Positions 45,934-55,939 of a stretch of 64,000 bases of DNA are shown here, piece by piece (the stretch's first letter is position 1; each line of letters opens with the position of its first letter). The translations under genes and the position numbers were made by a program. Source of the DNA: Alphaproteobacteria bacterium (GTDB lineage Bacteria > Pseudomonadota > Alphaproteobacteria > TMED109); NCBI GenBank assembly GCA_022819905.1, contig JAJEGJ010000052.1, positions 87,272 to 151,271 of the forward strand. Direction: 5' to 3'. The notes below the pieces were generated by a model. That model ran no database searches, was not told where the DNA came from, and saw only the letters and a program-made list of their open reading frames with translations.

Positions 45934-47238
45934 TCACCCGGAGCGGCCGGCGACGAACTCGGGGTACGACGCCACTCCGACTTCGGTTAGGTCAGAACCG
46001 TGCATTTCATCCTCCTCATCGAGGCGGATGCCCATGACGAGCTTGACCCCGTACCACACCAGCAGGCTCGCCAGGAAAGCGAACGCGCCGATGGCGACGA
46101 TGCCGATCAGCTGGGATACGAGGCTTGCCTCGGGGTTGGTCAGGCAAACGGCGATGGTTCCCCACACTCCGGCAAACAGGTGGACGGGAACCGCCCCGAC
46201 CACGTCATCAAGCTTGATTCGGTCGAGGAACGGCACACCGAGCGCCACGATCACGCCGCCGATGGCGCCGATCAAGATCGACTGTACGAATGACGGTGCC
46301 AACGGCTCCGCCGTGATGCTGACCAGGCCGCCGAGTACTCCGTTGAGAATCAGCGTGATGTCGAGCTTCCGGAACACGGCAAAGTACGTCGCCGCTGCCG
46401 CGAGCGCTCCCCCGCATCCGGCGAGGTAAGTGTTCGCGTAGATCCGCGACATTGCGCTGGCGTCCTCAACGGACCCCAAGGCCAGCTGCGAGCCGCCGTT
46501 GAAGCCCAGCCATCCGATCCACAGCACGAAGGTGCCAAGCGCGACCAGCGGAATGGCCGATGCCTGCATCGGATTGACCTTGCCGTCGGCCGCGAACTTC
46601 CCCCGCCGTGCGCCGAGCAGGATGATCCCGGCCAGCGCGCACCAGCCGCCAACGGAGTGCACGATGGTGGAGCCGGCGAAATCGGAGAAACCCAATTCGC
46701 TCAGCCAGCCGCCGCCCCATGACCACGCACCCTGAATCGGGTAGATGACGGCCACCAGCACGGCGATCACCAGAACAAACGGAATCACGCGAACCCGCTC
46801 GGCGACAGACCCGGACACGATCGAAGCGGTCGTCGCCACGAACACGACCTGGAAGAACCAGTCCGACGCCGCTGCATAACCGCCGTCGGAAGCTTCGGAA
46901 GCCGGGTCTGGCGTATCGAAGAGTCCTAGGGACCCGATGAAGCCGCCGTCGACTCCGTTGTACATGAGGTTGTAGCCGACGATCGCGTACGTGACGCCGG
47001 CGATCGAAAACAGCCCGATGTTCTTGACGCAAATCGCGCTCGTTGACTTCGACCGCACCATGCCGGCTTCGAGCATGCAAAAGCCGATGGCCATCGCGAA
47101 CACCAGGGCTCCGTTCGCGAGGAACGACAGGGTGTTGAAAATGAATGCCGCATCTTCTGGCGAGGGCGCCGCCAAGGCCGCAGCAGGTCCAAACAGGACG
47201 GCCGCGACGGCCACCCCGGAAACGAGGAATATTTTCAT
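45934..47238 (-). CDS. amtB: Ammonium transporter AmtB, second copy
   Basis: 434 residues, the same length as the first copy and very similar throughout. ATG at 47238 with CGGAGA upstream; leader MKIFLVSGVAVAAVLFGPAA. Pore histidines in STIVHSVGGWCALAG and AVPVHLFAGVWGTIA; IGFCMLEAGMVRSKS is present. Segment 46632-46746 is almost identical in DNA to 41952-42066 of the other copy, more than the surroundings are. It precedes the terminator at 45854-45882. No glnK is adjacent. Two channels may differ in regulation or affinity. Confidence 0.95.
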   Translation of the reverse strand: MKIFLVSGVAVAAVLFGPAAALAAPSPEDAAFIFNTLSFLANGALVFAMAIGFCMLEAGMVRSKSTSAICVKNIGLFSIAGVTYAIVGYNLMYNGVDGGFIGSLGLFDTPDPASEASDGGYAAASDWFFQVVFVATTASIVSGSVAERVRVIPFVLVIAVLVAVIYPIQGAWSWGGGWLSELGFSDFAGSTIVHSVGGWCALAGIILLGARRGKFAADGKVNPMQASAIPLVALGTFVLWIGWLGFNGGSQLALGSVEDASAMSRIYANTYLAGCGGALAAAATYFAVFRKLDITLILNGVLGGLVSITAEPLAPSFVQSILIGAIGGVIVALGVPFLDRIKLDDVVGAVPVHLFAGVWGTIAVCLTNPEASLVSQLIGIVAIGAFAFLASLLVWYGVKLVMGIRLDEEDEMHGSDLTEVGVASYPEFVAGRSG

Positions 47239-47668
47239 GCGATTCTCCGACACATCCCTGGAACTCCGCTCACGCGACGAAGAAGGGCGCCAATCGACTG
47301 GCCGCCTCCGTTCCGATTCCGGCTTGGATGACCAAAACTCCGTGACAATGCCCAGCGTCCAGCAAAGCCTTTACGGCGGCCGAGCCGCAGAAGTGCCCGG
47401 TTCAGTTGACCGCGGGTTCGCGGCAGAGGGCACGCGTGAGCGGGTGCGGGCCCCCGCAATAGTCACAAACAAGAATCATGCCAATTTGCCGGAAGGCACC
47501 GGCGAGCGTCGCCGACCCTGCGAATGACTACTTTATGGACTGATCGTATTCAGTATTGATGAATAAGTATGCATCTATATCGCTGAGCTGCTCGCAGAAG
47601 CGCCAAAGCGTGGCGCCGTCGGCGTACGTGCGTCAACGCCCGAGCGGTACTGGTGACCCGCCCAGGAC
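47239..47668. other. Intergenic with AT-rich block, amtB2 upstream region
   Basis: 430 bases between the yggS stop and the amtB2 start, both minus strand. The stretch 47523-47590 is clearly AT-rich against its surroundings and contains ATTCA/TGAAT inverted repeats, so it is a likely promoter or operator region. I found no good sigma54 site and could not fix -35/-10 elements. Confidence 0.4.
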
Positions 47669-48361
47669 CTATGTCCGTGGGCGTGGGCCAAACACGGCGG
47701 TTCCGACCCGGACATGGGTCGCGCCCATTTGAATGGCGGCCTCGTAATCGGCGCTCATTCCCATACTCAGTTCTGCCAGGCCGATGCGGTCCCGCAACGC
47801 CCGTAACAGCCCGAAGTACGGAACCGGATCCGCATCTCTGGGGGGGATTCCCATGACGCCAGAAACCCGCAGCCCCAGGTCCGCCTGACACCAGGTGATG
47901 AAGCGATCGGCTTCGGCCGGCGGGCAGCCGCCCTTCTGGGCCTCCTCACCAACATTGACCTGGACCAGCAGCCGCACGGCACGGTCGCGAACCGCACTGC
48001 AGTTCGACAAGGCGCGAGCCAGGGATTCGCGATCCACGCATTCGATGACGTGTGCCAGCCCGGCTGCAGCCATGACCTTGTTCGACTGCAGGCGTCCGAC
48101 GAAACGCAGTTCGGCAGCTGGGTAGCGCTCCAGAAGCGGCGGCCACTTGGCCTGCATTTCCTGGACGCGGTTTTCGGCGAAGGCGCGATGGCCGGCTGCC
48201 AGCAGTGTCTCGACGGTTTCGACGGCCACGCCCTTCGAGACGGCAACCAGGGAGACGCCCTCGGGGTCTCGCCCGGCTTCCCGCTCTGCCGCGCGGATGG
48301 TGGCCAGCACCGATTGCCAGCGCGAGACAAGCCCAGAGGTAGCGGCAGGCCGAACACGCAT
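47669..48361 (-). CDS. yggS: YggS family PLP homeostasis protein
   Basis: 230-residue PLP-binding barrel protein (PLPBP/YggS) thought to buffer pyridoxal phosphate. VSLVAVSKGVAVETVETLL holds the PLP lysine, followed by FAENRVQEMQAKW, LRFVGRLQSNKV (in place of the usual HFIGxLQxNK), LSMGMSADYEAAIQMGATHV and RVGTAVFG at the end. Its ATG is just 19 bases from the start of the divergent ThiE-like gene, so promoters must overlap coding sequence or be very compact. Confidence 0.92.
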   Translation of the reverse strand: MRVRPAATSGLVSRWQSVLATIRAAEREAGRDPEGVSLVAVSKGVAVETVETLLAAGHRAFAENRVQEMQAKWPPLLERYPAAELRFVGRLQSNKVMAAAGLAHVIECVDRESLARALSNCSAVRDRAVRLLVQVNVGEEAQKGGCPPAEADRFITWCQADLGLRVSGVMGIPPRDADPVPYFGLLRALRDRIGLAELSMGMSADYEAAIQMGATHVRVGTAVFGPRPRT

Positions 48362-48380
48362 GACCTAGATTGCGAGCGCC

Positions 48381-49064
48381 ATGACGACCGATTCTAGCAA
48401 ACCTCCCCGCCTGCCTCGGTTGTGGTTTCTCAGCGCCGAGGAGCGCGGCATCGACTCCCGTGAGATCGTACCCACGCTGCCCCGCGGCACCGGCGTGATC
48501 TATCGGGACTACCGCAATCCCGAGCGACGTCTCCGCGCCCGCGAGCTTGACCGACTATGCCGACGACAGGGATTGGTGCTGCTCGCCGGGATGTCGGAAC
48601 CCCGTTCGTCGTCATCGGTGACCGCAGGCGTGCACGTCCCGAGCTGGGCCCGGCGCCCGCCGCGCGCCAGAGGTTTGGTCACGCTGTCGGTGCATCGGGC
48701 CAGCGACCTGCGCCGGGCCAGGGCCAGCGGCGCCCACTTGTTCGTCGTCGCGCCGGTGTTCCGCACCGAAGCGCATCCGGAGGCTGTTCCCCTCGGCCCG
48801 CTGCGCCTGGGGCTGCTTGCTCGCCGTCTCCCGGGTCCGGTCGCCGCGCTGGGTGGCATCACACCGGTATCGGCACGTCGTCTGACGGGTCTGCGGATCT
48901 ACGCACTTTGCGGGAGCGGTCTGTTCGCGCACGCAGGCGCTCACAGAGAATTGGCCGGGCTCCGTGTATGGTGTGGGCCGCCCTCCACCCGACCTCAGGT
49001 CCGGCCCGCGAATCCGCGCGACGCACGACGGTTCCGAACGTATGTCCGCTTACAATCCCGCTGA
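48381..49064 (+). CDS. Thiamine phosphate synthase / TenI-like protein
   Basis: 227-residue TIM-barrel protein of the ThiE/TenI family. [14 protein letters not shown] at the start, [55 protein letters not shown] and [17 protein letters not shown] match family order. TenI members are thiazole tautomerases; ThiE makes thiamine phosphate. The active-site VFRT..HP segment is kept, but I cannot tell the two apart. The last 23 bases overlap leuS. The terminal residues (after about 195) are Arg-rich and look poorly constrained. No TPP riboswitch was recognised upstream. Confidence 0.78.
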   Translation: MTTDSSKPPRLPRLWFLSAEERGIDSREIVPTLPRGTGVIYRDYRNPERRLRARELDRLCRRQGLVLLAGMSEPRSSSSVTAGVHVPSWARRPPRARGLVTLSVHRASDLRRARASGAHLFVVAPVFRTEAHPEAVPLGPLRLGLLARRLPGPVAALGGITPVSARRLTGLRIYALCGSGLFAHAGAHRELAGLRVWCGPPSTRPQVRPANPRDARRFRTYVRLQSR

Positions 49065-51603
49065 ACTTGAAGCCAAGTGGCAAGAGGCTTGGGAAGCGGC
49101 GGAGGTCTACCGCACGCCGCCGCCGTCGGACGCACCGGACCGGTACGTCCTGGAGATGCTCCCGTATCCGTCGGGTCGCATCCACATGGGTCATGTCCGC
49201 GTCTACACACTGGGGGACGTGCTCGCCCGGTACTCGCGGGCCCGCGGGTACAGCGTGCTGCATCCAATGGGCTGGGACGGCTTCGGGCTCCCGGCCGAGA
49301 ACGCCGCCATGGAGCACGGCATCCATCCGGCCAAGTGGACATGGTCCAACATCGACACGATGCGCGCCCAGCTCCGCTCGATGGGCCTCAGCTACGACTG
49401 GGACTGCGAGGTGGCGACCTGCAGCCCGGCGTACATGCGCGAACAGCAGCGGCTCTTTCTCAAGATGCTGGATGCCGGCCTGATCTATCGGGCCGAGGCG
49501 TGGGCCAACTGGGACCCCGTCGAACACACGGTCCTTGCCAACGAACAGGTGATTGACGGGCGGGGCTGGCGCTCGGGAGCGCTGGTCGAACGGCGTCTGC
49601 TGCCGCAATGGTTCTTCCGCATTACCCGCTACGCAGGCGAACTTCTTGATGCACTCGATGATCTGCCGCGGTGGCCAGAGCGCGTAAAGACCATGCAGCG
49701 CAACTGGATCGGGCGGTCGGAGGGGGCCCGGCTGCGCTTTCAGATCCTGGAAGGCAACGAAGAAATCGAGGTCTTCACGACGCGGCCGGACACGATCTTT
49801 GGGGCCACGTTCATCGCGCTGTCCCCGGATCACCCGCTCAGCAGAACCTGCGCCGACGCGAATCCGACCGTGGCCGCGTTCATCCAGGAATGCACGCGCG
49901 ATCCCGGCCGGCGGAACCGGGAGGCGGCGGGCCCGGCCGGAAAGACCGGCGTCGACACGGGACTCCGCGTACAGCACCCCTTCCTTGAGCGCTCCCTCCG
50001 TGTCTTCGTCGCCGATTACGTCCTGATGGAATACGGCACCGGCGCCATCTTCGCGGTGCCCGCACACGACCAGCGCGACCTCGATTTCGCCCGCGCCCAC
50101 GAACTCGATGTGGTTCCCGTCGTGGACCCGCCGCCCGGCATCGAGCGCCCCGGGCCAGACGAGGCGTACATCGGCGACGGCACCCTCAAGAATTCCGATT
50201 TCCTGAACGGACTCGACGTTGCCGCGGCGAAACGGGCGGCCATCGACCGACTTGGAGAGCACGGAGAACGCAGCATTCAGTACCGAATCCACGATTGGTG
50301 CGCGTCGCGCCAGCGCTACTGGGGCTGCCCGGTGCCGGTCGTCTTCTGCCGGGACTGCGGCGTCGTGCCGGTGCCTGACTCCGATCTTCCGGTCACGCTG
50401 CCCGATGACGTCAAGTTCGACCGGCCGGGCAACCCGCTGGAGCGGCACGCGGCATGGAAGACGGTCGACTGCCCGGCCTGCGGCTCCGTCGCCGAGCGCG
50501 AGACCCAGACCCTCGACACCTTCGTCGATTCCGCCTGGTACTACTACCGGTACATTTCCGCCCAGGCCGATCAGCCCCTCGACCGCGAGGCGGTTGCCCG
50601 ATGGTGCCCGACGTTCCAGTACGTGGGCGGCATCGAACACGCCATTCTCCACCTCCTGTACGCACGCTTCTTCACGCGCGCGCTTCGCGATATCGGCGAA
50701 CTGCCCTTCGACGAGCCGTTCGACGGCCTCTACTGCCAGGGCATGGTCTGCCACCGAACCTATCGGGAACCCGAGGACGGAACCTGGCTTTACCCGGAAG
50801 AGGTCGAGGCGAGCGGCAACGGCGGCTTCCGGCGCCGTTCCGACGGGGCGCCGGTCGTCGCCGGGCGAGTCGAAAAGATGTCGAAGTCGCGCCGGAACGT
50901 CGTCGATCCTGTCGACATCATCGCCACCTACGGGGCCGACGTCGCGCGCCTCTTCATGCTTTCGGACAGCCCGCCCGAGCGCGATCTCGAATGGACAACT
51001 TCCGGCGTGGAGGGCGCGGCCCGCTACCTGCAGCGAATCTGGCGGGCGTTCGACGAACTTGAGCCCGGACCGGTCGGAGCTGCCCAGCCGACCCGGTTTG
51101 CCCCGGCCGCCCACGCGCTGAGGCAGACCACCCACCGTACGATCCGCGCGGTGGAAGAAGACATCGAGGCATTCCGCCACAACCGGGCCGTCGCCCACCT
51201 GCGTACCTTGTCCAACGCATTCCTTCGTTTCGATGCGGCCGCCGCCGGAACCGGTGGCGCGTGGGCGCTGCGGGAGGCGCTCGAGACCTTCGTGCGACTG
51301 TCTGCCCCCCTGATCCCGCACCTCGCGGAAGAGCTTTGGCAGCGCCTGGGGCGCGACGGCTTCATCTGCCAGGATGCCTGGCCGGAAGCCGATCCCAATC
51401 TGCTTGCCGAGGAGCGGGCGACCATCGCGGTACAAGTGAACGGTAAACTTCGGGGCACGATCGAACTTGCCCTCGGGGCCGGCGAGGCGGACACTCGGGA
51501 GGCGGCACTCCAGTTGCCGAACGTGATCCGTGCGATCGAGGGTGCGGAGGTGCGCAAAGTGATCGTTGTTCCGGACAGGGTTGTCAACGTCGTTGCCCGG
51601 TAG
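49042..51603 (+). CDS. leuS: Leucyl-tRNA synthetase
   Basis: 853-residue class I synthetase with bacterial layout. HIGH-type motif [16 protein letters not shown], editing domain CP1 with [19 protein letters not shown], zinc-type insertion with CRDCG and [22 protein letters not shown] in [13 protein letters not shown], and the C-terminal anticodon and leucine-specific domains. The ATG at 49042 ([18 protein letters not shown]) matches the family; the frame open to 48964 overlaps the preceding gene. The lptE start lies inside its 3' end. Confidence 0.97.
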   Translation: MSAYNPAELEAKWQEAWEAAEVYRTPPPSDAPDRYVLEMLPYPSGRIHMGHVRVYTLGDVLARYSRARGYSVLHPMGWDGFGLPAENAAMEHGIHPAKWTWSNIDTMRAQLRSMGLSYDWDCEVATCSPAYMREQQRLFLKMLDAGLIYRAEAWANWDPVEHTVLANEQVIDGRGWRSGALVERRLLPQWFFRITRYAGELLDALDDLPRWPERVKTMQRNWIGRSEGARLRFQILEGNEEIEVFTTRPDTIFGATFIALSPDHPLSRTCADANPTVAAFIQECTRDPGRRNREAAGPAGKTGVDTGLRVQHPFLERSLRVFVADYVLMEYGTGAIFAVPAHDQRDLDFARAHELDVVPVVDPPPGIERPGPDEAYIGDGTLKNSDFLNGLDVAAAKRAAIDRLGEHGERSIQYRIHDWCASRQRYWGCPVPVVFCRDCGVVPVPDSDLPVTLPDDVKFDRPGNPLERHAAWKTVDCPACGSVAERETQTLDTFVDSAWYYYRYISAQADQPLDREAVARWCPTFQYVGGIEHAILHLLYARFFTRALRDIGELPFDEPFDGLYCQGMVCHRTYREPEDGTWLYPEEVEASGNGGFRRRSDGAPVVAGRVEKMSKSRRNVVDPVDIIATYGADVARLFMLSDSPPERDLEWTTSGVEGAARYLQRIWRAFDELEPGPVGAAQPTRFAPAAHALRQTTHRTIRAVEEDIEAFRHNRAVAHLRTLSNAFLRFDAAAAGTGGAWALREALETFVRLSAPLIPHLAEELWQRLGRDGFICQDAWPEADPNLLAEERATIAVQVNGKLRGTIELALGAGEADTREAALQLPNVIRAIEGAEVRKVIVVPDRVVNVVAR

Positions 51604-52099
51604 GATCTTCAGGCGCTTGGCGGCGGCCGCCGTGCTCGCCGCGGCAACCTCAGGGTGTGGCTTCGAACCTCTTCACGGGGCCTCTGTCAACGCCGCGCTC
51701 AGCGCGGTCGACGTCTCTCCCATCCAAGGCGGGCCCGGCGAACTGGTGTACCGGGCGCTGGTCGAACGGTTGCATCCCGCGGGGAGATCGTCGGCCCCTA
51801 CCTACCGGCTGGAGGTGACGCTGCGGTCCACGAGTTCACCACTGGTCATCGACCAGTCGACGTTCGTCCGCCGCTACGACGTTCATCTGCAGGCGCAATA
51901 CCAATTGATCGAGATTTCCACGGGCCGCGAGGTCGGCGGCGCGGAACGGGATGCCCACGCGAATCACGGCGTGATCCCCAATGAGATCTACGGCACGCTC
52001 ATCGGTTCGCACGCAGCTCTGGAGCGCGCCGCAAACGTCCTTGCAAACGTCATTGCGACTGACGCCGCACTGTTGATTCGTGCGGATCAGCGCGGATGA
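51581..52099 (+). CDS. lptE: LPS-assembly lipoprotein LptE
   Basis: About 172-residue outer-membrane lipoprotein that plugs LptD in LPS export. A short hydrophobic leader ([20 protein letters not shown]) ends in a lipobox with Cys at the ATSGC position, followed by GCGFEPLHG, a common LptE start. The C-terminal part ends [20 protein letters not shown]. No ATG is available; TTG codons at 51566, 51581 and 51593 are candidates, all within the leuS 3' end. Its stop overlaps the holA ATG (ATGA). leuS-lptE-holA order is conserved in Proteobacteria, which supports the call. Confidence 0.85.
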   Translation: MSTSLPGRIFRRLAAAAVLAAATSGCGFEPLHGASVNAALSAVDVSPIQGGPGELVYRALVERLHPAGRSSAPTYRLEVTLRSTSSPLVIDQSTFVRRYDVHLQAQYQLIEISTGREVGGAERDAHANHGVIPNEIYGTLIGSHAALERAANVLANVIATDAALLIRADQRG

Positions 52100-53103
52100 A
52101 GCTGCAAGCCCATCAAGTCGAGGGGTTTTGCACCAACCCCTCGCCCGAACCACGAGCGATCCTATTGTACGGGCCTGATCAGGGTCTCGTTGCCGAACGG
52201 TTTGAGCAGATCTCGCGGGCCTTGGCGTCCGACCTGGATGATCCGTTCCAGGTGGTCTCCCTCGATGGGGTCGAGGTCGCATCCGATATGGCCCGCTTCC
52301 TGGATGAAGCCGCACAAATATCACTCGACGGGACGCGGCGCGTCATCCGGATTCGCCGCGCCGACGATTCCGTGACCGCCGCCCTGGAGTCTTTTCTCGA
52401 TTCCGAGGGAGACGACGCGGTGGTCCTGGTTCAGGGCGGCGACCTCGGACCCAGGTCCGGCCTCCGCCGGTTCGTTGAACGCGCGAAAGCCGCGGCAGCG
52501 GCGCCCTGCTACGCGGACGACAGCCGGACGATCGAGCGGTTGCTGCGCGACGTTCAGGAATTGCACCGCCTCAAGATCGACCCGGATGCCTACGCCTACC
52601 TGGTTGTCCGCCTCGGGCGTGACCGTGGCGTCACCAGGAACGAGCTTGAGAAACTCGTGCTGTTTGCGGGAGATGGCGGGACCCTCGACTATGAAGCCGC
52701 CGTCGCGTTGTCCGGCGACAATGCGTTGTTGGGGGCGGACGCGCTCGCCGATGCGGTCGGGCTGGGCCGGGCCGGCGACGCATTTCGGGCCCTTCGGCGA
52801 CTGCACGAGGAAGGACTGGGTGAAATCGCGGTGATCCGGCGTCTGCTCCGTCACTTTCAGAGCCTGCACATCGTCACGTCGGCAGCGGATCCACTTCAGG
52901 CCGTCAAGAGCCTTCAGCCTCCCGTCCATTTCAAGCGCAAAGCGGCCGTCGAAACGCAAGCCAGACAATGGTCGACGCAACGCGTCGAGCACGTGTTGCG
53001 TCTCCTCGGGCGCGCCGAGGAGACGTGCAAGCGGACCGGAACGCCGGGCCGGGAAGTCGTGCGGGAAACCGTGCTCCGGATCGCCCGCATCGCTGGCCCC
53101 TGA
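52096..53103 (+). CDS. holA: DNA polymerase III delta subunit HolA
   Basis: 335-residue clamp-loader subunit that opens the beta ring. [40 protein letters not shown], the DDPFQVVSLDG strand, and ITSAADPLQ-like C-terminal helices fit HolA. ATG overlaps the lptE stop. It is convergent with parB with only 16 bases between stops. Together with the HolC-like domain at 9931 the window carries two replicase accessory subunits. Confidence 0.92.
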   Translation: MKLQAHQVEGFCTNPSPEPRAILLYGPDQGLVAERFEQISRALASDLDDPFQVVSLDGVEVASDMARFLDEAAQISLDGTRRVIRIRRADDSVTAALESFLDSEGDDAVVLVQGGDLGPRSGLRRFVERAKAAAAAPCYADDSRTIERLLRDVQELHRLKIDPDAYAYLVVRLGRDRGVTRNELEKLVLFAGDGGTLDYEAAVALSGDNALLGADALADAVGLGRAGDAFRALRRLHEEGLGEIAVIRRLLRHFQSLHIVTSAADPLQAVKSLQPPVHFKRKAAVETQARQWSTQRVEHVLRLLGRAEETCKRTGTPGREVVRETVLRIARIAGP

Positions 53104-53119
53104 CCGCGGTCTCCAGCGC

Positions 53120-54016
53120 CTATTCGCGCCGCAGACGCCTGAGGATTTCTTCCAGCTGCGTGCTGCGCTGATAGCGGATCCTGACTTCGCCGCGGTTACC
53201 TCTGGCCCGAACCGCCACTTCCATTCCGAGCGTTTCCTGGAGTTCCCGCTCGAGTTCCTCCAGATTCGGATCCCGCTGGGGCGGCGTGCGGCCACGACGT
53301 TCACGACGCACGAGCTGCTCCGCGGCACGGGAATTGAGACCGCGCCGCACGATCACGCGGGCCAGTTTCAGCGCGTCCGGTGACCCGATGAGCGGACGGG
53401 CTGAGCCCGCACTCAGCTCGCCGCTGCGGACCATTTGCTGGACCGGCTCCGGAAGCGACAACAGCCGAACGGAATTGGCTACGTAGCTCCGGCTTCGACT
53501 TACCGTTTCGGCCGCCTGCGCCTGCGTAAAGCCGAATTCGTCCATGAGACGGGACAGCCCGCCAGCCTCCTCAATCGCGTTGAGGTCAGCCCGCTCCATG
53601 TTCTCGATCAGCGCCAGGCCCACGGCCTCCTGATCGCTTGCAGCCCGAATCCGTACCGGGACACGGTGCAGGCCGGCCTTCTGAGCGGCCCGCCATCTCC
53701 GTTCGCCGGCCAGGATCTGATAGCGGCCGGACTGCGCGGGATCGGGGCGGGCCAGGATCGGCTGCAGCATGCCCGAACGCCGGATCGAACTCGCCAACGT
53801 GTTGAGGTCATCCGGATCGAAGTCGGAACGCGGCTGAAACGGGTTCGAGACCAGGTCGGTGATGGGCAGTGTGGCGTCCGGGGCCGTCCCCGGCTCGGTA
53901 CCGCGGGTTTCGGGCGCCGTGCGGGTGTCTACGGTCGCCGCCCGCTCCGCCACCAGCGACTCGAGCCCGCGAGAGAGGCCTCGGCGCATCCGCGTCCTGC
54001 CGGTTTTCTGGGTCAC
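53120..54016 (-). CDS. parB: Chromosome partitioning protein ParB
   Basis: 298-residue CTP-dependent parS-binding clamp. [20 protein letters not shown] at the start of the conserved domain, box [17 protein letters not shown], then a helix-turn-helix region [20 protein letters not shown] and a dimerisation domain at the C-terminus ([20 protein letters not shown]). Its ATG overlaps the parA stop by 4 bases (ATGA). No parS-like palindrome (TGTTTCACGTGAAACA) was found in the window by eye. Confidence 0.95.
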   Translation of the reverse strand: MTQKTGRTRMRRGLSRGLESLVAERAATVDTRTAPETRGTEPGTAPDATLPITDLVSNPFQPRSDFDPDDLNTLASSIRRSGMLQPILARPDPAQSGRYQILAGERRWRAAQKAGLHRVPVRIRAASDQEAVGLALIENMERADLNAIEEAGGLSRLMDEFGFTQAQAAETVSRSRSYVANSVRLLSLPEPVQQMVRSGELSAGSARPLIGSPDALKLARVIVRRGLNSRAAEQLVRRERRGRTPPQRDPNLEELERELQETLGMEVAVRARGNRGEVRIRYQRSTQLEEILRRLRRE

Positions 54017-54816
54017 GGCCGCATCCGGTACGCCTCGTGGGTCAGCAGCTCTCGGGCGAGCGATACGTAGGCCTGCGACGCAGGCGAGTTCCGATCGTAC
54101 AGGAGTACGGGCTCGCCGGCCGAAGGCGCTTCGGCGACCCGCACGCTACGGGGGATTTCGGTTTTGAACACCTTGGATCGAAGGTGCTCGCGCACATCGC
54201 GCTCCACGTCGCGTGCGAGATTCGTGCGGCCATCGATCATGGTCAAGAGCACGCCATCCAGCGCAAGGTTCCGATTGGGTCCCGCCCGCACCAATTCGAT
54301 CGTCTCCAGCACCTGTGCGAGGCCCTCCATCGGCAAGAACTCGCACTGCAGCGGAATGATGACACCGTCGGCCACCGCCAGCGCTCCGAGTGTCAGCCAG
54401 CCGAAAGACGGCGGACAGTCGAAGAAAATGTCGGTATGCGTGGTGCGAAAGGCGGCCACCGCGGATCCGAGGTGCCCTGCATCGATCTGCGGACGGACCT
54501 CGTCGACCCGGGCCAGAGCGGAAGTGGCCGGCACAAGTTGGAGGTCGTCGACCAGCGTGGAACGGATCGCGTCGGCCGGTCCCGTTCGACCCTCCAGGAG
54601 TTCCGTGACGCCGGGGTTCCGGTCTCCCAGCGCTACCCCGAGGCTGGTCGACGCGTTCCCCTGTGGATCCATGTCCACCAGCAACACCCTTCGCCCCGCG
54701 GCGGCAAAAGCCGTGGCGAGATTGACGGCCGTCGTGGTCTTGCCAACGCCTCCTTTCTGGTTGGCGATCGCGACCACCCGCCCGTGGCCGGGAGCCGGTC
54801 CCGACGGACGGGTCAC
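54013..54816 (-). CDS. parA: Chromosome partitioning ATPase ParA
   Basis: 267-residue deviant Walker ATPase moving ParB-parS complexes. [54 protein letters not shown] and [17 protein letters not shown] are all present. Start is GTG at 54816, overlapping the upstream Smr gene stop (GTGA). The usual alphaproteobacterial partner upstream, rsmG-mnmG, is absent here; an Smr-lutCBA run takes its place. Confidence 0.96.
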   Translation of the reverse strand: MTRPSGPAPGHGRVVAIANQKGGVGKTTTAVNLATAFAAAGRRVLLVDMDPQGNASTSLGVALGDRNPGVTELLEGRTGPADAIRSTLVDDLQLVPATSALARVDEVRPQIDAGHLGSAVAAFRTTHTDIFFDCPPSFGWLTLGALAVADGVIIPLQCEFLPMEGLAQVLETIELVRAGPNRNLALDGVLLTMIDGRTNLARDVERDVREHLRSKVFKTEIPRSVRVAEAPSAGEPVLLYDRNSPASQAYVSLARELLTHEAYRMRP

Positions 54817-55334
54817 AGGGTTGGGCGGATTCGGATTAGCAGGTGAAATGCCCCGTCACCCCCATGACGTGTCGGTGCCGGTTCGCAACCCAGTACTACC
54901 CCGCGGAGTGCTGGCGAGCGGACGATCTCCGGCAGGGCTTCTCTGAGCGCTCCGGTGGGGCCGGCCTCCCCGAGCTTCCGCCCGGTCACCACGCGGACGC
55001 AGCGGTGCCCTCCTGCCTGGGCGTCCAGCACGAATTCACGCACCGCCACCCACGCCTCTGACACGCGAAAGCCGTGCAGGTCGAGCGTTCGGGTCGGCGC
55101 GATCCGGCCCCGCCGAAGTTTCTGCCGCGTCGATCGATCGATCCCGTTGTGCGGCCGCTTCGAAACCGCGGCTCGCTTGATCACCGTCGGGCGTGCCGGG
55201 GGCGTGCCGGGGGCGGCAGGGACGAGGAGACTGCCGCGCGCTGCCTGCGAGTGCGGTCGCTTCAGGCTGGCCTCGAATTCCGCAATCTCCTCCGGAGTCG
55301 CGATCGAGGACGTGCGGCGCTTGAAGCGCGTCAT
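54813..55334 (-). CDS. Smr domain protein
   Basis: 173-residue protein with a C-terminal Smr (MutS2-type) domain: [35 protein letters not shown] and [15 protein letters not shown]. Smr domains can nick nucleic acids; free-standing proteins of this kind are often RNA- or DNA-linked but without set function. ATG at 55334 preceded by AGGAA and overlapping the lutC stop by 4 bases; its own stop overlaps parA. The TGRKLG replaces the common TGKG motif. Confidence 0.85.
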   Translation of the reverse strand: MTRFKRRTSSIATPEEIAEFEASLKRPHSQAARGSLLVPAAPGTPPARPTVIKRAAVSKRPHNGIDRSTRQKLRRGRIAPTRTLDLHGFRVSEAWVAVREFVLDAQAGGHRCVRVVTGRKLGEAGPTGALREALPEIVRSPALRGVVLGCEPAPTRHGGDGAFHLLIRIRPTL

Positions 55335-55939
55335 TTCCTGGTCACCAGCACGTGAAGCGAGCGCGGACCATGCGCCCCGAGCTCGATGCGCTGCTCGATG
55401 TCGCCGGTTCGGGACGGCCCCGTAATCAGGCAGACGGTGCGTGGCATCGCCGAGACCGACGCGGCCGAAAACGCGGCCTCGAGGTCGGCGCACACCGCGT
55501 CTTCTGCCACCACGGCGATCGCGTGATCGGGCAGGAAATGGTTGGTGGTCGGGTTATCGCCGGCAGAAACGTGGACGAGACTGCCTGTTTCGGCAACCCC
55601 AAGGTTTGCTGGGACGACCGCCGCCGCGTCGTCGAGATCGGCGATTCCGAAAGCGGTTTCCAACAGCGGCTCGGCATCCCAGCCGAGTTTCGCCAGCGCC
55701 GGGGACACCCTGACCCGTGCTGCCAGGTTGCGCTGCGTCAGATATTGCGCAACTGCCTGTGGAACCGCGTCTTCGGGAATTCGCTCAACGGTCGCTCCGG
55801 CCGCCTCCAGCCGCCGGCAGAACACGCCCACGTCGCCGGCGCGCGCCGACGCGGCCGCCGATGGGTGCGGGGATTCCTGCGATCCCTCCCCCAGACGATC
55901 CCGAAGACGGCCCAGAATCCGTTCGCGTGCCGCACTCAT
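55331..55939 (-). CDS. lutC: LutC-like LUD domain protein
   Basis: 202-residue LUD (DUF162) domain protein, third subunit of the LutABC L-lactate oxidation complex. LGVAETGSLVHVSAGDNPTT, HFLPDHAIAVVAEDAV and ITGPSRTGDIEQRIELGAHG are the family motifs. Start overlaps the lutB stop (ATGA) and its stop overlaps the Smr gene. No lactate permease or LutR lies in the window. Confidence 0.92.
   Translation of the reverse strand: MSAARERILGRLRDRLGEGSQESPHPSAAASARAGDVGVFCRRLEAAGATVERIPEDAVPQAVAQYLTQRNLAARVRVSPALAKLGWDAEPLLETAFGIADLDDAAAVVPANLGVAETGSLVHVSAGDNPTTNHFLPDHAIAVVAEDAVCADLEAAFSAASVSAMPRTVCLITGPSRTGDIEQRIELGAHGPRSLHVLVTRK

Noticed and set aside
48362..48380. TPP riboswitch before the ThiE-like gene
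   Set aside because: Only 19 bases separate it from the divergent yggS start, and no THI-box-like sequence is seen.
48859..51435. 858-codon open frame antisense to leuS
   Set aside because: High-GC shadow frame; leuS on the other strand has every synthetase motif and the antisense product shows no family features.
53100..55400. parS site near parAB
   Set aside because: CACGTG at 55349-55354 was checked, but the flanks do not match the 16-base palindrome; no other candidate was seen in the window.
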